A stretch of DNA of 19,061 bases from positions 1 through 19,061 of the forward strand of contig JBKPRX010000017.1 of the NCBI GenBank assembly GCA_046734795.1. Direction: 5' to 3'. The stretch comes from JBKPRX01 sp046734795. GTDB lineage: Bacteria > Actinomycetota > Thermoleophilia > Gaiellales > Gaiellaceae. The translations under genes and the position numbers were made by a program. Under the pieces are notes generated by a model, which worked only from the letters and a program-made list of their open reading frames with translations, had not been told where the DNA came from and made no database searches. Shown piece by piece: positions 8,557 to 14,682 of this stretch (positions are counted from its first letter, which is position 1; each line of letters begins with the position of its first letter).

Positions 8557-9672
8557 GTGACGCGGCTCCGAGTCATCGTCGCGGCCGGCCTGCTCGCTCT
8601 TCTCGCCGCGACCACAGCCCAAGCGTCGGACCGGTACGTGATCGAAGGCCGCGGTTGGGGTCACGGAATCGGGATGAGCCAGTGGGGCGCCTACGGCTTC
8701 GCCCGACACGGCTGGACGTACCAGCGCATCCTCGCGCACTACTACCCGGGCACGCGGCTCGTTCGGGCGACGCCGATCGATGTGCGCGTGCTTCTTGCAC
8801 AAGGCCGCGGCGGCGTGCGCATCGGTTGCGCGACGAGGATCGTCGTCAGCGACCGAACCGGACGCCGGCACGCCCTCGCGCCGCGCACGTACCGGCTCGG
8901 GCCGCGCCTGCGACTACGCATCGGACGCCGGCCTGTCGCGATGCGGGCGCCGCTCGTCTTCGACTGTCCGGCCGCGCCGCTTGTCCTCGACGGCCGCGCC
9001 TACCACGGACGGCTCGTCGTGCGTCGGCCAGTACGCCGCTTGTACGTCGTCAACACGGTCTCGCTCGAGCAGTACCTGCGCGGTGTCGTCGGCGGCGAGA
9101 TGCCGGATCGCTGGCGAATTGCCGCGCTCGCAGCGCAAGCGGTCGCCGCACGTACGTACGCGCTCGCGACGCTGAAGTCGAACCGCCCGTGGGACCTGTA
9201 CGCCGACACGCGGAGCCAGGTCTACGGTGGAATCGACTATGAGAGCGCCAGCGTCGATCGAGCGATTGCGCGAACGAGTGGCGAGGCGCTCTACTGGAAC
9301 GGCGCGCCCGCGTCGACGTTCTTCTTCTCGACCTCGGGCGGGAAGACAGCGGCAATCGAGGACGTCTGGCCGCGTGCTCGGCGCGTGCCGTATCTCCGCT
9401 CGGTCGCCGATCCGTACGAGCGTCCTTCGCCGCATCGTCGCTGGGGGCCGGTGACGATCACGCCCCGCGCACTCGCGCGAGCGCTGCACGTTCGGCGCGC
9501 GAACTCGTTGAAGCTCGAGCGCGGTCGCTCCGGTCGAGTCGTCGCGGTCTGGGTCTCGGGTCGAAGAGTCGAAGGCTGGCGGTTCAGGTCGGCGCTGCAC
9601 CTGCCCTCGACGTGGTTCGAGATCGAGAGCGTGAAGGCAACGGCGCGTCCGGTTTCGGGATTCCGCAAGTGA
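8557..9672 (+). CDS. Secreted SpoIID/LytB-domain protein with N-terminal GHGxGMSQ module
   Basis: A 371-aa exported protein related to the SpoIID peptidoglycan lytic transglycosylase. A signal peptide spans residues 1-23 (cleavage near AQA-S). Right after it comes GRGWGHGIGMSQWGAYGFARHG and ILAHYYPGTRL (31-68), a module that in classical SpoIID sits at the C-terminus. The SpoIID core follows: VNTVSLEQYLRGVVGGEMP (165-183, with candidate catalytic glutamates 171 and 181), AALAAQAVAARTYAL, DTRSQVYGG and FFSTSGGKTAAIEDVWP. The sequence is rich in arginine. Binding to or cleaving stripped glycan in the cell wall is the expected role. It need not mean sporulation, since such proteins occur widely in non-sporulating actinobacteria. 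The GTG start is 11 bp after the previous gene. The stop overlaps the next gene's GTG by 4 bp. Confidence 0.88.
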   Translation: MTRLRVIVAAGLLALLAATTAQASDRYVIEGRGWGHGIGMSQWGAYGFARHGWTYQRILAHYYPGTRLVRATPIDVRVLLAQGRGGVRIGCATRIVVSDRTGRRHALAPRTYRLGPRLRLRIGRRPVAMRAPLVFDCPAAPLVLDGRAYHGRLVVRRPVRRLYVVNTVSLEQYLRGVVGGEMPDRWRIAALAAQAVAARTYALATLKSNRPWDLYADTRSQVYGGIDYESASVDRAIARTSGEALYWNGAPASTFFFSTSGGKTAAIEDVWPRARRVPYLRSVADPYERPSPHRRWGPVTITPRALARALHVRRANSLKLERGRSGRVVAVWVSGRRVEGWRFRSALHLPSTWFEIESVKATARPVSGFRK

Positions 9673-10388
9673 AGCGTCATCCGGCGCTCGTGCCGCTTTC
9701 GCACGACCACCATCATGCGCTCGTCCATGCACGCCGCCTCCAGGAGGAGGGCACACCTGCGGCGCGCGACTTTCTCCGCTTCTTCGCGAGCGAGACGACG
9801 CGTCACTTTCGCGAGGAGGAAGAGCTCGTGTTCCCGCTCCTCTACGCAGACGAACCCGAGTCGCTTCGCGTCGTGCTGCTGCAGCACCAGCAGCTCCGCG
9901 CGCTCGCGAAGCGTCTGCGATCCGGCGAGGACGTCGCGGCCGAGCTCGGCGCCCTGCTCGAGGCGCACATCCGCATCGAGGAGCGCGATCTCTTCGAACT
10001 GATCCAGCGTGTCGTGCCCGAGGACGAGCTCGCGGCGATCGGACTCGCGCCCCGCGAGCCCGACCCGCCGGTGGTCGATCTCGCCGCCGGGAGCGGGCGC
10101 GGACCACTCTGGGGCACTGGCGTCGACGACCTGAACGCGACGCTCCTGGCCTGGGACGCGGGCGAAGGACCGGAGCCGCACGTGAACGACCATCGGGACG
10201 TGCTGTACGTCGTCGTCGGCGGCGCCGGCGAGCTCGACCTCGACGGACGCGTCACCAGGGTCCGCGCTCCCGCCGCCTTCGTCGTCGAGAAAGGCGTGCG
10301 CCGCCGACTCCTCGCGGGAGCGGACGGCATTCGCTACCTGACGGCGCACATCAAGCGTCCGGGCCTCGAGATCCGGCCATTAGGGTGA
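9669..10388 (+). CDS. Hemerythrin-like domain fused to a cupin domain
   Basis: A 239-aa cytoplasmic protein without signal peptide. Residues 5-125 form a hemerythrin-like four-helix bundle rich in possible di-iron ligands: SHDHHHALVHARR (11-23), RHFREEEE (45-52), QHQQL (72-76) and EAHIRIEERDLFELI (98-112). Residues 145-230 form a cupin barrel: LLAWDAGEGPEPHVNDHRDVLYVVVGGAGELDLDG, then APAAFVVEKGVRRRLLAG. The cupin keeps H171 and H175 but lacks an obvious second histidine motif, so its metal site may be incomplete. Oxygen, iron or nitric-oxide sensing with ligand binding is possible but unproven. GTG 9669 is chosen over a start 57 bp upstream, because it overlaps the SpoIID stop by 4 bp and the domain begins at once. 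The stop overlaps the amidohydrolase start by 4 bp. Confidence 0.85.
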   Translation: MKRHPALVPLSHDHHHALVHARRLQEEGTPAARDFLRFFASETTRHFREEEELVFPLLYADEPESLRVVLLQHQQLRALAKRLRSGEDVAAELGALLEAHIRIEERDLFELIQRVVPEDELAAIGLAPREPDPPVVDLAAGSGRGPLWGTGVDDLNATLLAWDAGEGPEPHVNDHRDVLYVVVGGAGELDLDGRVTRVRAPAAFVVEKGVRRRLLAGADGIRYLTAHIKRPGLEIRPLG

Positions 10389-11272
10389 CGCCGATGACGA
10401 TCGACCTCGACAACGTCGTAGCGATCGACGTGCACGTGCATGCCGAGATCTCGCGCGACGGGATCGACCCGATGCCCGCCCACTTCCGCGAGGCGGCTGC
10501 GCGCTACTTCGGCTCGAAGGGCGAGCTGCCGACGGCCGACGACGTCGCCGCGTACTACCGCGAGCGCCGCATCGCGGCCGTCGTCTTCACCGTCGACATG
10601 GAGCTGACGACCGGGCTGCCGCCGGTGCCGAACGAGGAGATCGCGACGGTCGCCGCGGAAAACAGCGACGTGCTCATCCCGTTTGCGAGCGTGGACCCGC
10701 GCCGTCCGGACGCGGTCGAGCGCGTGCGCACGCTGATCGACGAGCACGGCGTGCGCGGCTTCAAGTTCCACCCGAACCTGCAGGAGTTCTTCCCGAACGA
10801 CCGCGACGTGTATCCGCTGTACGAGGCGATCGAGGCCGCGCGGCTGCCGGCGCTCTTCCATACCGGCCACAGCGGCATCGGCACCGGCGTACCGGGCGGC
10901 GGCGGCTTGCGGCTCAAGTACTCGAACCCGATGTGCCTCGACGACGTCGCCGCGGACTTCCCGAACCTGCCGATCGTGCTCGCGCATCCGTCGTTCCCGT
11001 GGCAGGACGAGGCGATCTCGATCTGCCTGCACAAGGAAAACGTCTGGATCGATCTCTCCGGTTGGTCACCGAAGTACTTCCCGCCGCAGCTCGTGCAGTA
11101 TGCGAACACGCAACTGCGGCACAAGGTTCTCTTCGGCTCGGACTATCCGCTGATCACGCCGGACCGCTGGCTCGCCGACTTCGAGGACGCGAAGTTCCGC
11201 GACGAGGTGCGGCCGTTGATCCTGAAGGAGAACGCGATCGAGCTGCTCGGCCTACGGGCGAGGGCCGGCTAG
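10385..11272 (+). CDS. Amidohydrolase-2 (ACMSD-like) family metal-dependent hydrolase/decarboxylase
   Basis: A 295-aa TIM-barrel enzyme with the metal ligands of the family: the HxH pair in AIDVHVHAEI near residues 17-19, GFKFHPNLQ in mid-barrel, the histidines of ALFHTGHSG and VLAHPSFPW, and the aspartate in LFGSDYPL near the end. This family includes ACMSD, gamma-resorcylate decarboxylase and hydratases of aromatic catabolism, acting on carboxylated or ring-cleaved aromatics with Zn or Mn. The neighbouring IclR gene and the nearby pcaHG genes make a role in aromatic breakdown plausible, but the substrate cannot be read off. GTG 10385 overlaps the previous stop (GTGA). ATG 10394 is an alternative that would shorten it by 3 residues. 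The stop TAG overlaps the convergent IclR stop. Confidence 0.87.
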   Translation: MTPMTIDLDNVVAIDVHVHAEISRDGIDPMPAHFREAAARYFGSKGELPTADDVAAYYRERRIAAVVFTVDMELTTGLPPVPNEEIATVAAENSDVLIPFASVDPRRPDAVERVRTLIDEHGVRGFKFHPNLQEFFPNDRDVYPLYEAIEAARLPALFHTGHSGIGTGVPGGGGLRLKYSNPMCLDDVAADFPNLPIVLAHPSFPWQDEAISICLHKENVWIDLSGWSPKYFPPQLVQYANTQLRHKVLFGSDYPLITPDRWLADFEDAKFRDEVRPLILKENAIELLGLRARAG

Positions 11273-12096
11273 GCCCGGTAACCGGCGCGGCGCGAGATCT
11301 CCGACGCCGCTCGACGCAGCGCCGGGCTGAGCTGGGCGACGAGCTCGTTCATCGTCACCATCGACGTATGCACCGCGAGGTTGATCGCCGCAGCGCCCTC
11401 ACGGTTGCGCGAGTGGATCGGCGCCGCGATCGAGCGGAGTCCGTAGGCGAGCTCTTCGTTCGAGACCGCGAAGCCGTCCGCCCGGACGCGCTGCAGCTCC
11501 GCGCGGAGCCCGGTTCTCGACGTGATCGTGTTCGGGCCCCGGCGAACGAGCTCCGTTCGGCCGATCGCAACGTCTTGCTCGGCCTCGGGCAGATACGCGA
11601 GCAGCACCTTCCCGAGCGACGTGCAGTACGCGGGCAGCCGGGAGCCGACGTGCAGGTTGAGATCGATCTCCCGCTGCGCGACGCGCGAGCTGCGGCAGCG
11701 CTCGACGTACACGACGTCCGCGCCGGCGAGGATCGCCATGTTGACCGTGTAGCCGAGCTCGTCGCTCAACTGCTGCAGGCACGGCGCCGCGACCTCGCGG
11801 AGCTCCATCGAGTTGATCGCCGAGAAGCCGAGGTCGAGCACGCGCGTGCCGAGGCGGTACTTCCGCGTCAGCGGGTCCTGCTGCAAGTAGCCGAGCTGCG
11901 CGAGCGTCGAGACATAGCGGTGCGTTGTGCTCCGGCTGAGCCCGATCTGCCGCGCGAGCTCGCTCACCCCGAGGAGCGGTCGCCCCGAGTTGAACGCCGA
12001 CAGGATCGCGAGGCCGCGCTCGAGCGACTGCGAATACGCACCCGAGGTCGGGAGGGCGAGCGGTCGCGGTAGAAGTGGGCGGGCGTCGGTGGCCAA
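11269..12096 (-). CDS. IclR-family regulator (PcaR/PobR-type)
   Basis: A 275-aa transcription factor. The N-terminal winged helix is SLERGLAILSAF, then VSELARQIGLSRSTTHRYVSTLAQLGYLQQDPLTRKYRLGTRVLDLG (residues 24-90). The effector domain has SDELGYTVNMAILAGADVVYVERC, GSRLPAYCTSLGKVLLAYLP and RADGFAVSNEELAYGLRSIAAPIHSR. This pattern is close to the branch controlling protocatechuate and hydroxybenzoate genes. With pcaHG 5.7 kb away, the likely effector is an aromatic acid or 3-oxoadipate (inference). The only in-frame start downstream of the TGA codon 24 bp upstream is TTG 12096, with no clear ribosome site. This may keep its level low. It is divergent from the MetE-like gene and may share a control region with it. 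Confidence 0.9.
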   Translation of the reverse strand: MATDARPLLPRPLALPTSGAYSQSLERGLAILSAFNSGRPLLGVSELARQIGLSRSTTHRYVSTLAQLGYLQQDPLTRKYRLGTRVLDLGFSAINSMELREVAAPCLQQLSDELGYTVNMAILAGADVVYVERCRSSRVAQREIDLNLHVGSRLPAYCTSLGKVLLAYLPEAEQDVAIGRTELVRRGPNTITSRTGLRAELQRVRADGFAVSNEELAYGLRSIAAPIHSRNREGAAAINLAVHTSMVTMNELVAQLSPALRRAASEISRRAGYRA

Positions 12097-12126
12097 GGTG
12101 TCCCGGCTATTTGAACATCATCTCGG

Positions 12127-12146
12127 CTGCCAGACAACCGTGGCAG
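12127..12146. promoter_or_regulatory. Inverted repeat in the IclR/MetE-like divergent region
   Basis: CTGCCA (12127-12132) and TGGCAG (12141-12146) form a perfect 6-bp inverted repeat with an 8-bp spacer. The 83-bp region 12097-12179 separates two divergent genes, so this is the natural place for an operator that could serve both. The repeat lies about 30 bp from each start. The chance of one such repeat in a GC-rich stretch of this size is not negligible. Confidence 0.35.
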
Positions 12147-12179
12147 GATGGGTCCTCGAGCTGCGACGAGGAGGAAACG

Positions 12180-13331
12180 GTGGCGACTGAGACGACGACG
12201 GAGAGGCCCGCGGCGCGACGCGCGAGGCCTCCATTCCGGGCCGACCACGTGGGAAGCCTGCTGCGCCCGCCTGAGCTCTTGCGTGCGCGCGAGCAGCATG
12301 CGGCCGGCGAGATCGACGCGGACGCGCTGCGCGCGGTCGAGGACGAGGCGATCCGAGCCGTCGTGCGGATGCAGGAAGACGTCGGTCTGCACGCGGCCAC
12401 GGACGGCGAGTTTCGCCGCACGTCGTGGCACATGGACTTCATCTACCAGCTCGGCGGCATCGGCCAGGCCGACGAGACGCTGCACGTCACGTTCCACAAC
12501 GCGCAGGGTGACATCGACTTCGAGAGCGCGGCGCTTCGCGTTGCAAGCCCGATCGCGTTGAACGAGACGATCTTCGGCGATGCGTTCACGTTTCTCCGCG
12601 AAACGGTCACGACCGCCGTGCCGAAGCTGACGATTCCCTCGCCGAGCATGGTCCACTACCGCGGCGGTCGCGCCTTCATCGATCCGGAGGTCTACGGCGA
12701 CGTCAACGAGTTCTGGCATGACCTCGCTGCCGCGTATGCAGACGAAGTGCGCAGGTTGCACGAACTCGGCTGCCGCTACCTCCAGTTCGACGACACGAGC
12801 CTCGCGTACCTGAACGACCCGGCGCAGCGCGCCGAGATGGCGGCGCGTGGTGAGGACGCCGAGCACCTTCATGAGCGCTACATCTCGAACATCAACAAGG
12901 CGCTCGCGTCGAAGCCTGCCGACATGACGATCACGACGCACATGTGTCGCGGGAACTTCCGCTCGTCTTGGGTCGCCGAAGGCAGCTACGACTTCGTCGC
13001 CGAGGCGCTCTTCAACGAGCTGAACGTCGACGGGTACTTCATGGAGTGGGACGACGAGCGCTCAGGCGGCTTCGAGCCGTTGCGGTTCGTTCCGAAGGGC
13101 GACAAGCAGATCGTCCTCGGACTCGTGACGACGAAGCGCGGCGAGCTCGAGTCGAAAGACGACCTCAAGCGCCGTCTCGAGGAGGCGTCGAAGTTCGTGT
13201 CGATCGACCAGCTGTGCATCTCGCCGCAGTGCGGCTTCTCGTCCACGGTCGAGGGCAACGCGCTCACCTACGACGAGCAGGTCGCGAAGCTCAGCCTTCT
13301 CGTCGAGGTCGCAGACGACGTCTGGGGCTGA
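12180..13331 (+). CDS. Core-type MetE-like cobalamin-independent methyltransferase
   Basis: A 383-aa relative of the C-terminal catalytic half of methionine synthase MetE (full-length MetE is about 750 aa). It resembles the stand-alone YxjG/YxjH type. It opens with FRADHVGSLLRPPELLRAR (residues 19-37). The zinc ligands are all present: H254 and C256 in THMCRGNF, E289 in FMEWDD and C351 in SPQCGF. It would transfer a methyl group to homocysteine or a similar thiol. The natural methyl donor of such core enzymes differs and cannot be told here. The start is GTG 12180 with a strong ribosome site GAGGAGGAAAC (12168-12178). Frames starting further upstream lack this support. It is divergent from the IclR gene and convergent with the PfkB gene, 32 bp apart. 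Confidence 0.9.
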   Translation: MATETTTERPAARRARPPFRADHVGSLLRPPELLRAREQHAAGEIDADALRAVEDEAIRAVVRMQEDVGLHAATDGEFRRTSWHMDFIYQLGGIGQADETLHVTFHNAQGDIDFESAALRVASPIALNETIFGDAFTFLRETVTTAVPKLTIPSPSMVHYRGGRAFIDPEVYGDVNEFWHDLAAAYADEVRRLHELGCRYLQFDDTSLAYLNDPAQRAEMAARGEDAEHLHERYISNINKALASKPADMTITTHMCRGNFRSSWVAEGSYDFVAEALFNELNVDGYFMEWDDERSGGFEPLRFVPKGDKQIVLGLVTTKRGELESKDDLKRRLEEASKFVSIDQLCISPQCGFSSTVEGNALTYDEQVAKLSLLVEVADDVWG

Positions 13332-13363
13332 ACCGCCGCGAGCAGGCCGACCGGGACCTGTCG

Positions 13364-14341
13364 CTACGGCGGCTCGGCGGAGCCGTTCGCGGCGGAGCGT
13401 GTCGTCAGGAGTCGGGGCAGCGTCGAGGGGACGTCGAAGACGGTCATCTGACGGAACTCCTCGAATCGCGCCGCGATCTCGTCTTCGGTCAACCCTTGGA
13501 GCCGCTCGTTGCCGAACTCCTCGACGATGAACGACGCCATCACGGAGCCCGCGACGCATGCCGTCCGCAGATCCGATTCGGTCGGCTCGTCGGAGGCGGC
13601 GAGGTCGAGATAGCCGAAAAAACCGCCCGCGAACGCGTCGCCGGCGCCCGTCGGATCGAAGACGGTCTCGAGCGGATAGGCGGGGACTGAGAAGAACCCG
13701 TCGTTTGTGTACATGCACGCGCCGTAGGCGCCCTGCTTGACGAGCACGACGCTCGGGCCCATTGACATCAACTCTCGCGCAGCGCGCGCCACGTTCGGCT
13801 CGTTCGTGAGCATCCGCACCTCGGCGTCGTTCAGGACGACGCAATCGACCTCGGCGATCGCCTGTCCGAGCGACTCGCGCGCCGATTCGATCCAGAAGTT
13901 CATCGAGTCGAGCCCCGCGAACGCGGCGTCGCGGCACTGGGCGCGAACTTGCCGCTGAAGATCCGGCTGGATGTTCGCGAGGAAGAGGATGCGCGCGGAC
14001 CGGGCCTCCGGCGAGAGCTTCGGATCGAAGTCGGCGAAGACGTTCAGGTCGGTCTGGAGCGTGTGCGCGACCGCCATGTCCTCCTCGTAGCGGCCCGACC
14101 AGTGGAACGAGCGGCCGCCGGTCACGCGCTCGACGTCCGACGTGTCGATCCCACGAGCCTGGAAGACGGCGAACTCGTCCTCGCCGAAGTCGTCGCCGAC
14201 GACGCCCACGACGCGCACGTCGGTGAAGAAGCTCGCGGAGACGGAGAAGTGCGTCGCGGCACCACCGAGGATCCGGTCGCGCTGACCGAACGGAGTCTCG
14301 AGCGAGTCGAAAGCGACGGATCCGACGACGGTGACGCTCAT
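13364..14341 (-). CDS. PfkB/ribokinase-family kinase
   Basis: A 325-aa ATP-dependent kinase of small sugars or nucleosides. N-terminal motifs are VTVVGSVAFDSLETPFG and GGAATHFSVSASFF. The middle carries NDAEVRMLTNEPN and VVLVKQGAYGACMY. The PfkB signature near the C-terminus, VFDPTGAGDAFAGGFFGYL (228-246), contains the anion hole GAGD with catalytic D235. The second sugar-contact region does not identify a substrate. Beside a methionine-synthase-like gene, adenosine (from S-adenosylhomocysteine turnover) is an attractive substrate, since adenosine kinases belong to this family. A carbohydrate is equally possible. The start ATG 14341 begins the first strand directly, with no clear ribosome site. 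Confidence 0.88.
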   Translation of the reverse strand: MSVTVVGSVAFDSLETPFGQRDRILGGAATHFSVSASFFTDVRVVGVVGDDFGEDEFAVFQARGIDTSDVERVTGGRSFHWSGRYEEDMAVAHTLQTDLNVFADFDPKLSPEARSARILFLANIQPDLQRQVRAQCRDAAFAGLDSMNFWIESARESLGQAIAEVDCVVLNDAEVRMLTNEPNVARAARELMSMGPSVVLVKQGAYGACMYTNDGFFSVPAYPLETVFDPTGAGDAFAGGFFGYLDLAASDEPTESDLRTACVAGSVMASFIVEEFGNERLQGLTEDEIAARFEEFRQMTVFDVPSTLPRLLTTRSAANGSAEPP

Positions 14342-14413
14342 TCGGCGCGAAGCCTACGCGCGTCGCCGGCAAGGGCGGGTGGGTACCGCTGTCCGAGTAG
14401 CCGGAACACAGTC

Positions 14414-14443
14414 TTGACAGGTGCATCAAGACCGTCGTAGCGT
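14414..14443 (+). promoter_or_regulatory. Consensus-like promoter of the aromatic operon
   Basis: A perfect -35 box TTGACA (14414-14419) and TAGCGT (14438-14443, TANNNT form) are 18 bp apart. Transcription would start at about 14450, inside the palindrome at 14449-14463. It points toward the ALDH-CoA-transferase-pca genes, whose first start is 14683. The 72 bp before it (14342-14413) show nothing further. Confidence 0.6.
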
Positions 14444-14448
14444 CAAAC

Positions 14449-14463
14449 GGTCTGGTCCAGACC
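14449..14463. promoter_or_regulatory. Perfect palindrome GGTCTGG-T-CCAGACC, likely operator
   Basis: A 7-bp perfect inverted repeat around a single T at 14456. The half-site GGTC...GACC matches the general GntR-type pattern (GT...AC dyad) and recalls the DasR/NagR site, whose core is TGGTCTAGACCA. It covers the predicted transcription start, so a bound repressor would block the operon. No HutC- or FadR-type GntR gene is present in this window. The only GntR gene, at 1053, is a YtrA type 13 kb away. The IclR gene at 11269 is another possible binder. Confidence 0.6.
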
Positions 14464-14667
14464 TACCTCCAGAGTCACATCGGCGGCAGTTGGTACTTCG
14501 TGCTGCTCGGCGGGATCGCGATCGGGTTCGCGCTGCTCCTACCGCGCTGCATTTGGGGCTCGATTCTCGGCCGCGTCGGAGTCCGGCTCCTGCCGGTCGG
14601 TTACCACCTGAGCGTCCCTGCGAAAATCTCCGTCGCCTCGCAGCCCGAGCCGGCGGGTCAGAGCTAA
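14464..14667 (+). pseudogene. C-terminal remnant of a LivM-type (branched-chain amino acid class) ABC permease
   Basis: Read in the frame ending with TAA at 14665-14667, this stretch encodes YLQSHIGGSWYFVLLGG, a hydrophobic helix (FVLLGGIAIGFALLLP), then PRCIWGSILGRVGVRLLPVGYHL and a short tail. That is the usual end of LivM-like permeases, whose last helix is followed by PRG(L/I)WG. The frame is open only from 14401, just after a stop, and has no ATG or upstream GTG. The first GTG is at 14500, inside the helix. The segment begins immediately after the palindrome, so the first 80-90% of the gene seems deleted, with the promoter now fused to its tail. Alternative: a 55-aa membrane peptide starting at GTG 14500, which I think less likely. 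Confidence 0.55.
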
Positions 14668-14682
14668 GGAGAGGAGCTCTCG

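Noticed and set aside
13332..13363. Terminator between the convergent MetE-like and PfkB genes
   Set aside because: Only a CAGG-N10-CCTG repeat and distant CCGCCG/CGGCGG arms are present, with no T-run. It is too weak to call.
13062..14429. Minus-strand frame of 455 codons overlapping the PfkB kinase gene
   Set aside because: It is out of frame with the kinase, whose motifs are intact in the other frame. It is a composition effect.
14669..14681. GAGAG-GAG-CTCTC inverted repeat over the ALDH ribosome site
   Set aside because: The stem is only 5 bp with a 3-nt loop. A second purine-rich site lies beside it, so it is a weak case for a translational switch.
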